Source: a virus
IMG/VR virus record: IMGVR_UViG_3300025000_000149
Coordinates: 1 to 50,253 of that record
Reading direction: 5' to 3' (one strand)
DNA: 50,253 bases
Part shown: positions 28,977 to 36,592 of the stretch, one piece after another
How the letters are laid out: each line of letters opens with the position of its first letter
How positions within the stretch are numbered: position 1 is the first letter of the stretch
The notes under the pieces: model-generated
Told to the model about the DNA's origin: nothing
Database searches by the model: none
Seen by the model: only the letters and a program-made list of their open reading frames with translations
Program-made: the position numbers and the translations under genes

Positions 28977-29407
28977 TGACTAAAATGTTAGGACCACCTA
29001 AAGGTATTATTATTCACCACTCCTTAACTAAGGACGGTAAAACTGAATCTTGGGCCTCTATTAAGAAATACCATATGGAGGAGAAAGGTTGGGATAATAT
29101 TGGATATCATCTCGGCCTTGAGTATGTGGGTGACAAAGTAATGATTATAGAGGGTCGCCCTATGAATATGCAAGGTGGTCATTGTGTAGGCAAGAACACT
29201 TGGTTGGGTATTTGTGTTGTAGGTAATTTTGATCAAGAGAAGTGTCCCTCGGATAAGTTTGAATCTCTTGTAGAATTAGTACGAGCATTGGTAGGTCAAT
29301 ACAAGTTTACTAAGGAACAAATACAACCACATAATAAATATGCACCTAAGTCTTGTCCGGGCAAGCTATTTCAATTTCAGGAATTAATTACACGAGTGTT
29401 TACTTAA
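28976..29407 (+). CDS. Endolysin: N-acetylmuramoyl-L-alanine amidase, T7 lysozyme-like
   Basis: This 143-residue single-domain enzyme cleaves the amide bond between muramic acid and the peptide of peptidoglycan. Zinc ligands H14, H119 and C127 and the catalytic Lys K125 (PHNKYAPKSCPGK) keep the spacing of H17, H122, C130 and K128 of T7 lysozyme. The tyrosine in NIGYHLG (Y44) matches the T7 active-site tyrosine region. No signal peptide is present, so release depends on a holin. In T7 the homologue also binds its RNA polymerase; whether that holds here is unknown. Confidence 0.9.
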   Translation: MTKMLGPPKGIIIHHSLTKDGKTESWASIKKYHMEEKGWDNIGYHLGLEYVGDKVMIIEGRPMNMQGGHCVGKNTWLGICVVGNFDQEKCPSDKFESLVELVRALVGQYKFTKEQIQPHNKYAPKSCPGKLFQFQELITRVFT

Positions 29408-29409
29408 GT

Positions 29410-29637
29410 ATGCAAAAATTCTTTATACATCTTTTAACTGGTCTTGATAATAGAACATATGATCTAGGAAGGGTATCACTCCTTTCAGGGTTACTTGTTT
29501 TTTATTATAATGCTATTTCTGCTTGTTATCAAACTGGTATATTTAATATGCAGGAGTTTGGGGTTGGTTTTGGAGCACTTTGTGGGGGAGTTGGTGTTCT
29601 CCTTAAACTTAAAGAGGGATCGGAACCTAAAGAATGA
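29410..29637 (+). CDS. Putative holin
   Basis: The first ATG after the endolysin gives 75 residues (MQKFFIHLLTGLDNRTYDLG...). Two hydrophobic segments (about 21-40 and 48-65) and a charged C-terminal tail (KLKEGSEPKE) give a class II-like topology. It starts two bases after the endolysin stop, so translation is probably coupled. The ribosome site is weak. A longer in-frame TTG start inside the endolysin gene is less likely. Confidence 0.6.
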   Translation: MQKFFIHLLTGLDNRTYDLGRVSLLSGLLVFYYNAISACYQTGIFNMQEFGVGFGALCGGVGVLLKLKEGSEPKE

Positions 29638-30236
29638 TAAAATTCCTTGAAGAGAATAAAATAAAGATAAAACGATGGGGTTTTAAAGCCTTTATTGTTA
29701 TCTGTGCTATAGCTAGTATGCTTTTTGTGTATAAACTCTTTGGCAAGGCTTCTACGCCCTCTGGTGAGGTATTAGTGGCTAATACCCCTTCTGTGGTACA
29801 GGATGTACCTACTATAGTTGTCTCAAGACCTAAAGTTAGAGTTTATGATAAGAAAAGGGTAGCAGAAGAGGTAAAGGTACAAGCAGGAATTGTTGAAGAT
29901 AATACAAAGGATATATTAGCAATTAAAGAGATACCTCCTTCGGAGGGTGGCTATATTGCAACTGCTGTTTTGAATAATAGTAACGGTATAACGGATTTGC
30001 ACCTTGTTGAGAAACCACAGAAGTTATTTGGTTTTGGGGGTAAAACAGAGGTGGGAGGTAGAGTTGGTTTATCTTCTAAGGGAGGTTTTGCGGTGACTGG
30101 TTTTGTAAGGCAGGATTTATTACGAGTTAATAATTTTTATACTTCTGGATATGGTGAGGTTACTGGTACTTTAGTAAATAATATAGTAGAGGATGCGGCA
30201 GCTAAAGTAATGGTAGATGTAAGTTACCGATGGTAA
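29634..30236 (+). CDS. Membrane-anchored 200-residue protein, unknown
   Basis: It overlaps the holin gene as ATGA. Residues about 13-34 form one membrane span after a basic start, so an N-in, C-out topology is likely. The rest is a charged linker and a C-terminal Gly/Val-rich beta segment (about 130-200) ending VDVSYRW. The context suggests a lysis accessory protein. An inner-membrane spanin is possible, but the expected long helical coil is absent, so the function stays open. Confidence 0.55.
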   Translation: MIKFLEENKIKIKRWGFKAFIVICAIASMLFVYKLFGKASTPSGEVLVANTPSVVQDVPTIVVSRPKVRVYDKKRVAEEVKVQAGIVEDNTKDILAIKEIPPSEGGYIATAVLNNSNGITDLHLVEKPQKLFGFGGKTEVGGRVGLSSKGGFAVTGFVRQDLLRVNNFYTSGYGEVTGTLVNNIVEDAAAKVMVDVSYRW

Positions 30237-30316
30237 AGTGTATAGGTTGTCCTGTTAGATATAAGGGAGCTCTTAAATGCTCCGCTTATAAAGATTGTCA
30301 GTGGTTCCTTAAATAG
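30230..30316 (+). CDS. 28-residue cysteine-rich microprotein
   Basis: It starts 7 bases inside the previous gene and encodes MVKCIGCPVRYKGALKCSAY and eight more residues. Cys residues at 4, 7, 17 and 23 have CxxC...C...C spacing that could bind one zinc. It is the last plus-strand ORF before the convergent terminators. Real translation is suggested only by overlap and cysteine spacing. Confidence 0.4.
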   Translation: MVKCIGCPVRYKGALKCSAYKDCQWFLK

Positions 30317-30334
30317 GTTGTTAATAAAACAACC
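30316..30334 (+). terminator. End-of-late-operon terminator 1
   Basis: GGTTGTT (30316-30322) pairs with AACAACC (30328-30334), followed by TTAAAATTTT. It lies at the stop of the last plus-strand ORF. Confidence 0.65.
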
Positions 30335-30344
30335 TTAAAATTTT

Positions 30345-30455
30345 AACAAAACAAAAGCCCCTACTCCTTGTTGGAGAGGGGCTTAAGTCTTTAAATAACA
30401 TAGTTAATACAATTATTCCCTAATAGCTTTCTTTTTTCTCTTCTTTTCTTTCTAT
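30345..30455 (-). ncRNA. Candidate small RNA gene (about 110 nt)
   Basis: A near-perfect sigma70 promoter (TTGACT, 17-base spacer, TATAAT; 30462-30490) points leftwards from the end of gene 30480-30935, and about 70 bases later lies the GC hairpin 30355-30384 with a U tract. Nothing between has a ribosome site with a convincing ORF. The RNA would start with a purine-rich stretch (GAAAGAAAAGAAGAG) and end in the terminator stem. It could act in trans, or be an antisense brake on read-through from the late operon. Predicted only from signals. Confidence 0.5.
30355..30384. terminator. Strong bidirectional terminator between convergent operons
   Basis: AAGCCCCT (30355-30362) pairs with AGGGGCTT (30377-30384), extended by CTCC/GGAG with one bulged A. 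The plus side is followed by AAGTCTTT. The minus side is followed by TTTGTTTTG, a good U tract. It can end both the late operon and the minus-strand transcript starting near 30455. Confidence 0.85.
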
Positions 30456-30461
30456 GGTTTA

Positions 30462-30490
30462 ATTATACCATATTTTTATCTATAAGTCAA
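30462..30490 (-). promoter_or_regulatory. Sigma70 promoter for the candidate small RNA
   Basis: Read on the minus strand, TTGACT (30490-30485) is followed after 17 bases by TATAAT (30467-30462). The -35 box overlaps the last codons of the SprT-like gene. Start of transcription would be near 30455. There is no gene to transcribe before the terminator, which is why a small RNA is proposed. Confidence 0.7.
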
Positions 30491-30935
30491 GACTTTCTTC
30501 TAGTTTTAAAAATCCATCCGTAATTTTACTGACACTCTCCTCTAATTCCCAAGGCCAGCGCTTTAGTAGAGATTCTCTCAACTCGTTATCTTCTATCTTC
30601 TCAATAAAAGTAAGACCACTAACATACATATTATTTACTGGTATATGTACCATCTCATGAATAATACAAGTTATAAACTTTAGTGATGTTAAATTATCTT
30701 TAATATACATATTAGCTTTTCGTGTTGTTTGATAAATGTCTGTACAACCATTGGTACTACCCTCAAATAATACCCCATGCTTCTTAGCATATTTAGCTGC
30801 TGATATTACCTGTACATTAATCTTCCAATGTTGAAGTTGAAGGAGTTCCTGATACTTGGTTACAACACTCTCCGCAAAATTCTGTAGATTCTGTAACTCT
30901 TCCTTGGATTTCGGTTCTGCATATGATATGCTCAA
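30480..30935 (-). CDS. SprT-like zinc metallopeptidase domain protein
   Basis: This 151-residue protein starts with TTG behind AAGGAAG. Residues 93-97 are HEMVH, in a hydrophobic helix (KFITCIIHEMVH), with a later Glu in WELEESVSKI as candidate third zinc ligand. Length and layout resemble SprT-like phage peptidase domains. Targets are unknown; host protein or DNA-protein crosslink processing are possibilities. It overlaps the upstream gene by 119 bases, which is unusual even here, but the motif lies well outside the overlap. Confidence 0.6.
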   Translation of the reverse strand: MSISYAEPKSKEELQNLQNFAESVVTKYQELLQLQHWKINVQVISAAKYAKKHGVLFEGSTNGCTDIYQTTRKANMYIKDNLTSLKFITCIIHEMVHIPVNNMYVSGLTFIEKIEDNELRESLLKRWPWELEESVSKITDGFLKLEESLDL

Positions 30936-31149
30936 TTTGCTTCCTTTCTAGTGCAGGAGGATTAGGAATATTTATCTCAGGACAATTTTGAATTAAGCTA
31001 GTTAAGTGTTTTAGTATTTTAGTACCATTATCATAATACCCTATAGCTTCATCTTGGTTAGAAAAGTACTTCTTAAAATCCCTCTTAAACTTATTTAAAG
31101 ATATAAGAAGATGTTGTTTGGGTGTTGCTTCTTCACAGGCGCTACACAT
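30817..31149 (-). CDS. 110-residue protein with terminal CxxC motifs, unknown
   Basis: The protein starts MCSACEEATPKQ and near its end carries FCGECC. The two pairs could join into one zinc-binding knuckle. The middle is helical and basic. Its start overlaps the end of the previous gene by 8 bases. The last 119 bases are shared with the SprT-like gene in another frame. The cysteine motifs at both ends suggest the full length is translated. Confidence 0.5.
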   Translation of the reverse strand: MCSACEEATPKQHLLISLNKFKRDFKKYFSNQDEAIGYYDNGTKILKHLTSLIQNCPEINIPNPPALERKQIEHIICRTEIQGRVTESTEFCGECCNQVSGTPSTSTLED

Positions 31150-31417
31150 GTTTTGCCTCCCTTTTACTCATCTCTTCTTTCTTAAGCATATTTAAAGTAT
31201 ACTCAAGTAGTTTATCCTTCTTTTTAGCCTCTTCTTTCTCCCACTTCTTAGCCGCTTTAGCCGCCTCGTAGAGGCAGGTAGCTAAACCATCTTCAAAGAT
31301 ATGTTCAAAGGTACACAATCTTTTATTATTAATTTGGAGAGAGTATATTTGTCTACCTTCGCCATATCTACCCATACCTAAACTAAGCTCTTCAGTTTTA
31401 TTAATTATCGCTATCAT
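31142..31417 (-). CDS. 91-residue phage protein, unknown
   Basis: GAGGAAG precedes the ATG. The pattern LCTFEHIFEDGLATCLYEAAKAAKK is of a kind I recall from many phage proteins of unknown function, where it is near the early operon. The C-terminal half is a Lys/Glu helix. No catalytic motif. Confidence 0.65.
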   Translation of the reverse strand: MIAIINKTEELSLGMGRYGEGRQIYSLQINNKRLCTFEHIFEDGLATCLYEAAKAAKKWEKEEAKKKDKLLEYTLNMLKKEEMSKREAKHV

Positions 31418-31454
31418 GATTCTTCCTCACTTTGCTCGTTGAATTGGGTAGGGC

Positions 31455-31574
31455 TTATTCTTTGTCTCGCTTAACAACATCACACTCACAATTAGGATAC
31501 ATTTTTTCATTTTTCCAATCATACTTATAATATTGTTTACAAATAAGGCATCTAGGTCTTTCTACTCCTGCCAT
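31455..31574 (-). CDS. 39-residue zinc-ribbon-like microprotein
   Basis: ATG 31574 is chosen because AAAGGAG lies 6-7 bases upstream. A longer form from 31637 would overlap the reductase stop as ATGA and is possible. The protein MAGVERPRCLICKQYY... has CLIC and CEC pairs (C9, C12, C29, C31), so it probably binds one metal. It follows the ribonucleotide reductase gene directly. Confidence 0.55.
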   Translation of the reverse strand: MAGVERPRCLICKQYYKYDWKNEKMYPNCECDVVKRDKE

Positions 31575-31633
31575 ATTAATCTCCTTTTCTGTAGGTGACA
31601 TAAAAGAATTATCTCTTAAGAAATTTCCGAGAA

Positions 31634-33313
31634 TCATATACTACACACCCCACCTGAACATGTACTCTCTTCTGCATATTCTATACCATGATGTTTTATT
31701 GCCTCTTCATAGGGAACTTCTGTAAGTGGTTGACCACCACGAGAACCATTAGGGTATACAGTAATACCCCTAAGTCCATGACAATAAGTAAGTAAAGTAT
31801 CTGCAAGTTTCCTAGAGGTATCAATATTATTAAACTCAGTATCCCAACTAGGCAAATTAATAGTAGAGCTAATAGCCATATCAACATACTTTTGTATTTC
31901 ATATTGAAATTTTATCCTTTGTTCGGGATTGGGAGCAAGGGAGTTACTTGTTTCGATAGAGTCGGGGTGTATTCCAAAATCGTTAATAAGCCGTTGAGCC
32001 GTCGAGTCAATAACATATTGATATTTCCATCGTGTGCCACCTTCAAGATAGCGTCTTTTATAAGCAACTGCAAAGAGGGGTTCAATTCCCGTTGAAGTAG
32101 CTGCTAAAATTCCTATTGTCCCGGCAGGTGCTAGTGCATTGTATTTAACACAGGGGGAGATAAAGAGTCGTTCTGTATGTTCGTCTGCTCCTCGCTTTGT
32201 TTCATCCTTCCAAACTCCCAACCAAGATTTAAGTTCATCATTTACCTCATATTTATAACCTCGTTGAATAAGCCACTCATGTACACCCATAAGACCAAGA
32301 CCTATTTTACGTGCCTTCTCTCTTGTCTCATATACACGCTGATAAGGAAGATCAGCCCTGAGAGTACCACACACCAAGAACTTAGAAGCAAGACTAACCA
32401 CATCTTTGAGCTCGTCGATACTAGATATGTTTCCAAGGTTAATAGAGCCAAGATTGCATACATCGGAGTCATATTCAGAAGTGACCTCGCAACACGCATT
32501 TCTACCAGTGTCATTTTCATTCTCCCAAAAGTTATAACTATGTCCCGGCTCACCGGTTTGGCACATTTTCTTTACTGAGTCATACCAAAGATCAGGAACA
32601 CAACCTTTTATAAAACCCTCTTTGGTTTTCGCGTTAGCGTAACATCGTTCAAGGAATGATGTACTCCAATTGATTGAGATATTAGTCATATCTAGTGGGG
32701 CAGGGAAGTTAAAATCTTTACTCTTAGCTAGTTTGATTTCCTCTGACCAATCCTTTGTTGTTAAGAATTGAGGTGTGTCCTCATGCTGCCAGTTAAGTGA
32801 ACCATATATAGCTGATCGTCTTGATCCTCCTTGCATAACATTCCTACCAATCTCGTTAGTGATGTGCATGAGGGGTATTGGACCAGAAGAGATACCTCCA
32901 GTTTTTCCCAAACTTCTTCCTTGTGGTCTAAAGATAGAGTAATCCACACCGATGCCGCCACCGGACATGAGACACGAAGTAGCATCTCCTGCGAGTCTTG
33001 CCCACTCTTCACGCGTATCCTCCATTCCCTTTAAGATAAAACAATTATTGTAAAAGCTAACAGGTCTACCTGCATAATAAAGGTAACGACCACCGGGAAT
33101 AAACTTCATTTCTACCATATATTTAATAAGTTGTTCTTGATCACTTATAGACATAAGCATTGTTGTTGTAGGTTTAGCACTTAAACTTCGATCACCACAT
33201 ACATCATTTACCAAGCGTCTACATAGGTTAGGCCATGTATCACTTATTCCTTGGGCGTACTTTGATCTAAAGATTGCTTCCGCAAAAGGTGTTTTAAATT
33301 TAAAGTTGTTCAA
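31634..33313 (-). CDS. nrdJ: Class II (B12-dependent) ribonucleoside-triphosphate reductase
   Basis: This 559-residue enzyme makes deoxynucleotides from ribonucleotides. Signs are GGRYLYYAGRP near residue 75, SGGGIGVDYS, NACCEV with the following DVCNLGSINL, GLGLMGVHEW, and ALAPAGTIGILAATSTGIEP. C552 and C557 at the C-terminal end (CSGGVC) are the redox pair recharged by a thiol protein. No R2 subunit or glycyl-radical partner is near, which fits class II. It starts with TTG that overlaps the previous stop as TTGA, after GAGAGGA. Dependence on adenosylcobalamin is inferred from family. Confidence 0.88.
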   Translation of the reverse strand: MNNFKFKTPFAEAIFRSKYAQGISDTWPNLCRRLVNDVCGDRSLSAKPTTTMLMSISDQEQLIKYMVEMKFIPGGRYLYYAGRPVSFYNNCFILKGMEDTREEWARLAGDATSCLMSGGGIGVDYSIFRPQGRSLGKTGGISSGPIPLMHITNEIGRNVMQGGSRRSAIYGSLNWQHEDTPQFLTTKDWSEEIKLAKSKDFNFPAPLDMTNISINWSTSFLERCYANAKTKEGFIKGCVPDLWYDSVKKMCQTGEPGHSYNFWENENDTGRNACCEVTSEYDSDVCNLGSINLGNISSIDELKDVVSLASKFLVCGTLRADLPYQRVYETREKARKIGLGLMGVHEWLIQRGYKYEVNDELKSWLGVWKDETKRGADEHTERLFISPCVKYNALAPAGTIGILAATSTGIEPLFAVAYKRRYLEGGTRWKYQYVIDSTAQRLINDFGIHPDSIETSNSLAPNPEQRIKFQYEIQKYVDMAISSTINLPSWDTEFNNIDTSRKLADTLLTYCHGLRGITVYPNGSRGGQPLTEVPYEEAIKHHGIEYAEESTCSGGVCSI

Positions 33314-33498
33314 ATATTAATCCTCTCAATTGTTATTTTCCAATCTCCCTTTTCCACACCACCTTCAGTAACACCTTCTATAACAATTTCTGATTTAGTT
33401 GAGTTATGATCAAAGGAATTACAACAAAGTAAAGTAACACATTCCCTAAGACCTTTACCATCTTCTTCAAGAAATTTTTTAAACTCCGCTGCTTCCAT
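33310..33498 (-). CDS. 62-residue protein, unknown
   Basis: AAAGGAGG precedes the ATG. The sequence MEAAEFKKFLEEDGKGLREC... has a helical start then beta strands ending in ITIERINI. It ends inside the reductase start (TTGA), so the two are translationally coupled. Not recognised. Confidence 0.6.
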   Translation of the reverse strand: MEAAEFKKFLEEDGKGLRECVTLLCCNSFDHNSTKSEIVIEGVTEGGVEKGDWKITIERINI

Positions 33499-33521
33499 CC
33501 CGCTTCCCTCCTTTGGTGGTA

Positions 33522-33941
33522 TTACTGACCAGTACTACCATATCCCCCCTCCCCACGCTCTGTATCATCTAACTCTTTTACCTCTTCCCACTCACATCGC
33601 TCTACGGGACAAAGTACCATCTGAGCTATGCGATCACCATCTTCTACAAAATGGCCATACTTACTATGGAGGATAACCCCCACTTCACCCCTAAAGTCTG
33701 AATCAATGGTGCCAGGACTATTTGCTACGGTAACACCCTTTATACTAAGACCACTTCTACTTCGTACTTGTAACTCATAACCATAAGGAATCTCTACACT
33801 AAACCCAAGAGGGAATACCCTTGTTTCATTAGTAGGCATCCAGCCAAAGGTATAAGCATATACATCCATACCTGCACTACCATCCGTTGCATAGGTAGGT
33901 AGCTTAACATCATCGTGTAGTTTCTTAATTTTAATTTGCAT
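33522..33941 (-). CDS. dut: dUTPase (dUTP diphosphatase)
   Basis: A 139-residue trimeric-type dUTPase that hydrolyses dUTP to dUMP, limiting uracil in phage DNA and feeding dTMP synthesis. All five motifs are present: AGMDVYA, RSRSGL, the long GTIDSDFRGEVGVIL, GDRIAQMVL and the C-terminal RGEGGYGSTG arm. GGAG precedes the ATG. It lies two genes from the ribonucleotide reductase, forming a nucleotide-supply cluster. Confidence 0.95.
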   Translation of the reverse strand: MQIKIKKLHDDVKLPTYATDGSAGMDVYAYTFGWMPTNETRVFPLGFSVEIPYGYELQVRSRSGLSIKGVTVANSPGTIDSDFRGEVGVILHSKYGHFVEDGDRIAQMVLCPVERCEWEEVKELDDTERGEGGYGSTGQ

Positions 33942-33959
33942 TAAATTATAATCTCCAAT

Positions 33960-34106
33960 TTAATTTTCATCGCTCTCAATAGCCTCCATTGCATCATCAA
34001 AACCTTCCCAATTATCTACACCAGCACCTTCTAAAGCCCATAGTTTATATCTATCTTGTCTAAGGGCTTGATACTCTCTGAGAGGTATTGTTATTTGATC
34101 AATCAT
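33960..34106 (-). CDS. 48-residue acidic protein, unknown
   Basis: The short ORF encodes MIDQITIPLREYQALRQD and a tail with DNWEGFDDAMEAIE, a pattern I associate with small conserved phage proteins. It overlaps the preceding gene by 8 bases and ends 18 bases before the dUTPase start. Confidence 0.6.
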   Translation of the reverse strand: MIDQITIPLREYQALRQDRYKLWALEGAGVDNWEGFDDAMEAIESDEN

Positions 34107-34293
34107 GTATTCCCACCCATATTGCTACAATAATTGCTAAACTAATAACTACGGCTAGTGGTATCCAAAGGGGTGCTAATACCCAACACCAAGACCAAGT
34201 AATATAATTAGTTAGTTTAAGGGTTATAAAGATTAGTGTGAGGAGTGAGCAAAAACCTAGACCTGCTGACTTACTTTCCGTTTGTGTGGACAT
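34099..34293 (-). CDS. Small membrane protein, 'Fragile-X-F' type phage protein
   Basis: This 64-residue protein has two hydrophobic segments (about 12-30 and 33-60) around LTNYITWSWCWVLAPLWIP. That core, LKLT..I.WSW.WVLAPLWI, is the pattern of a widespread family of small phage membrane proteins with no known function. GGAGG precedes the ATG. It would sit in the inner membrane. Confidence 0.7.
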   Translation of the reverse strand: MSTQTESKSAGLGFCSLLTLIFITLKLTNYITWSWCWVLAPLWIPLAVVISLAIIVAIWVGIHD

Positions 34294-34477
34294 AATATGC
34301 CTCCGTTGTTTCTAACAACCTCAAAGCGTAAGCTTCTCTAAAATAATACTTCCTTGGTGAGATAGAATTTGGATTAATAAACCAATATATACTTGTTTTA
34401 CCATCTCTTACTATAATCCAACCATTCATAATTAATTCCCTAAATCTATCTACATACTCTTTCCAGTTAAGCCGCAT
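34271..34477 (-). CDS. 68-residue protein, unknown
   Basis: ATG 34477 (MRLNWKEYVDRFRELI) is preferred because GGAGGA precedes it. The gene overlaps the end of the phosphoesterase gene by 11 bases and the start of the next by 23. The protein has basic and aromatic residues (WFINPNSISPRKYYFREAYALRLLE). Not recognised. Confidence 0.55.
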   Translation of the reverse strand: MRLNWKEYVDRFRELIMNGWIIVRDGKTSIYWFINPNSISPRKYYFREAYALRLLETTEAYYVHTNGK

Positions 34478-35234
34478 ACTTCCTCCGTAGATAATCAAGG
34501 GAAAGAGGCATTTCATCTGTACTTCCATCAATTACATCATGTAAAAACCATATACCCTTCCAACATTTATTATTTTGTGCAGTCATATAATCCTCGTCAT
34601 GTTGATAGAAACTACCACTGATAATCCCTGTCATACGAGTACCATCTGCCCGTTGACCATAGCTTATGTCTCGTCCTTGTTGGTGTCCAGCCACGCAAGA
34701 CATATGGTGCTTAGTGAGAAGCATACGTGCGCTAGAAACCGGACGACCAAGTACACCAGAAACAAAATAGTGACTATATGCAATTCCATCAATCGTAACC
34801 ACTTCAAGATAGGGGTAAACTTCCCACCCATACTCTTCATAAGTCAAGTCCTTTACACTAATGAGTCCCTCAATCTTAGGGTCACTCTCTATTGCTCGAT
34901 TAATCCTATTCTCGTGGTTGCCTAATGTGAGCACCATACGAGGATTCCATCTTTTCTCTTTATTACGTATAAGGCGTTGTTGCTCTTGTCTAATAGGTTC
35001 TAGGAAGGTACACATAGCTTCTTGAGCTACTTCTATATCCTTTGTATACCGCCTACCTTCAAAGCTTTTCTTTCCTACATCATAGGAACTAAGGGAAGGC
35101 ATATCAGCAAAATCACCTAAACAAATAATTGTATCAGGCCTCTTCTCTGCTATGTAACGAGCTGCCCATGTAAGATGATCTAGGGAAACACCTTCTTTTG
35201 CTTGTACGTCAGGAATTACACAATGAACACTCAT
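34467..35234 (-). CDS. Calcineurin-like metallophosphoesterase 1
   Basis: This 255-residue enzyme carries the metal motifs D9 (IPDVQ), GDFAD (D41), GNHEN, and the later His motifs SHYF and AGHQQG. It is of the type seen in many phages and may act on phosphodiester or nucleotide substrates; the substrate is not predictable. It starts on the TGA of the previous ORF as ATGA. Confidence 0.82.
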   Translation of the reverse strand: MSVHCVIPDVQAKEGVSLDHLTWAARYIAEKRPDTIICLGDFADMPSLSSYDVGKKSFEGRRYTKDIEVAQEAMCTFLEPIRQEQQRLIRNKEKRWNPRMVLTLGNHENRINRAIESDPKIEGLISVKDLTYEEYGWEVYPYLEVVTIDGIAYSHYFVSGVLGRPVSSARMLLTKHHMSCVAGHQQGRDISYGQRADGTRMTGIISGSFYQHDEDYMTAQNNKCWKGIWFLHDVIDGSTDEMPLSLDYLRRKYAA

Positions 35235-35404
35235 TTAGTAACCTTTCTTTTAGGTGAGGATTTCGTTTCGACGAAATCGGGGAAGGGCCACATACCCTTC
35301 GCATCCCAATTAAGCTGCTTCTCCGAAGTTTGAAAAACCTTCTTACTCTTCGTCCTTTTCTCTTTTGTAGTAACTTCTTTCCCGTCTTTCTTGATCTTGT
35401 TCAC
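35231..35404 (-). CDS. 57-residue basic protein, overlapping frame
   Basis: A GTG start (35404) with GGGAG upstream gives MNKIKKDGKEVTTKEK and a tail with QLNWDAKGMWPFPDF, ending as ATGA on the phosphoesterase start. The first 60 bases overlap the last part of gene 35343-35498 in another frame. Without it, about 110 bases would be non-coding in a very compact operon, and the Trp/Pro-rich C-terminal part looks like real protein. It could be a separate gene or a frameshifted extension of the previous gene. Confidence 0.45.
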   Translation of the reverse strand: MNKIKKDGKEVTTKEKRTKSKKVFQTSEKQLNWDAKGMWPFPDFVETKSSPKRKVTK

Positions 35405-35498
35405 GAATGTATTCTCCCTTTAGCTTTGGTTGTTTAATAATCTTCTCAAAGGTTGGTACTTCCATATCCTCATCACCCCAATAGAGAAATTTAGTCAT
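35343..35498 (-). CDS. 51-residue charged protein, unknown
   Basis: ATG 35498 (MTKFLYWGDEDMEVPTF) follows GAGG inside the end of the previous gene. The C-terminal part is very Arg/Lys/Glu-rich. It overlaps the next ORF. Not recognised. Confidence 0.5.
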   Translation of the reverse strand: MTKFLYWGDEDMEVPTFEKIIKQPKLKGEYIREQDQERRERSYYKREKDEE

Positions 35499-35697
35499 TA
35501 ATAACCTCATAATTAATAGTTGATAAACCACAAAACCCATCTATACACTCTTTATTAACCCATTGCCATGCCATACAACTATCAGCCTGACAATTAGAAT
35601 TATAATAAACAGCAAAATTAGAAGAGTAACAACTTTGTTCATTTCCAATATAAGTCATGTGTGGACATATTTTTGTTTGTGCTACTTTTGGTGTCAT
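35491..35697 (-). CDS. 68-residue cysteine-rich protein
   Basis: GGAGG precedes the ATG. The protein has seven cysteines, including the pattern SNCQADSCMAWQWV, which resembles small phage proteins with a metal or disulfide core. It overlaps the endonuclease I gene by 4 bases (ATGA) and the next gene by 8. Confidence 0.6.
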   Translation of the reverse strand: MTPKVAQTKICPHMTYIGNEQSCYSSNFAVYYNSNCQADSCMAWQWVNKECIDGFCGLSTINYEVIND

Positions 35698-36098
35698 TTA
35701 ATTACCTCCAACCACTCTTTTGGCATATCAATCCCACAAGCATAGTCAATATTATTTTTTATACACCACATAGAATAAAAAGTCTTACTTCCTTTACGAA
35801 TAGGTTGGTCCCTCATGAATAACAATCTAATATCAATATCGGGATGCTGTTCTTTGATAAGTAACATCTTTTTGCGATCATCGGGATCGAAGCGTCCCTT
35901 TGCCTCAACATAAAGCTTTGTCCCATCTGCTCTCGTAAAGATAAAGTCTGGTGTATACTTATGCTTAGAGGCTGGTACGGTATAATGGATAACCTCTGTC
36001 TCATACTCATAAGGAATCTTAGCCTCCTTTAAAGCCTTTTGTACCTTCTCTTCAAAACCACTTCTATAAAAATTAATCTTACGTTTTATACGAGCCAT
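35694..36098 (-). CDS. T7-type endonuclease I (Holliday junction resolvase)
   Basis: This 134-residue enzyme cuts branched DNA during recombination and before packaging. Its core is YTPDFIF followed by LYVEAKGRF, the PD-(D/E)XK site of T7 gp3-type resolvases, with an N-terminal basic segment (ARIKRKINFYRSGFEEKV) typical of that family. GAGGAG lies before the ATG. Size is close to the T7 enzyme. Confidence 0.88.
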   Translation of the reverse strand: MARIKRKINFYRSGFEEKVQKALKEAKIPYEYETEVIHYTVPASKHKYTPDFIFTRADGTKLYVEAKGRFDPDDRKKMLLIKEQHPDIDIRLLFMRDQPIRKGSKTFYSMWCIKNNIDYACGIDMPKEWLEVIK

Positions 36099-36592
36099 TG
36101 TTTTACAATCTCCTCTAGGTCTACAGGATAGTAATCATGCATCTCTACGCTTACGCTATAGGCATTAGGAGCGAGTCTAAGTCCTAACCCATGTGTATGT
36201 CCATGTATAAAATCCGTGTCCTTTAAAACGCCTGCTACGGCGGGATCATGTATAAGGGTAAAACCACCTTCTATTTCTAAAGAAGTGTGTACCGACTCAA
36301 AACCCATCTCAGTATATTCAAAGGGTCTAAAGAGGTCGTGATTACCGAGGATAAGAATATGTCGCCCATTAAGTTTCTCAAGGATATGCTGAATGTCTCT
36401 ATAATTCTTGGAGAAAGTAAAATCTCCTAAGTGGTATGTAAGATCACCCTTTCCTACAACTTCATTATGGTGCTTAATTATATACTCATTCATTTTATTA
36501 ACTGTTGGAAATACTCGTCTTGCCTTATCATCTCTCCACATAAGTATATTACTGTGGTAGAAGTGTTGGTCACTTATTAAGAAGATGGACAT
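36086..36592 (-). CDS. Calcineurin-like metallophosphoesterase 2
   Basis: This 168-residue protein has ISDQHFYH, LGDFTF, LGNHD and HGHTHG, the full set of metal-binding motifs of small phosphoesterases. It overlaps the endonuclease I start by 13 bases and the SLOG gene by 23. It is distinct in length and sequence from the other two phosphoesterases. Confidence 0.85.
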   Translation of the reverse strand: MSIFLISDQHFYHSNILMWRDDKARRVFPTVNKMNEYIIKHHNEVVGKGDLTYHLGDFTFSKNYRDIQHILEKLNGRHILILGNHDLFRPFEYTEMGFESVHTSLEIEGGFTLIHDPAVAGVLKDTDFIHGHTHGLGLRLAPNAYSVSVEMHDYYPVDLEEIVKQWLV

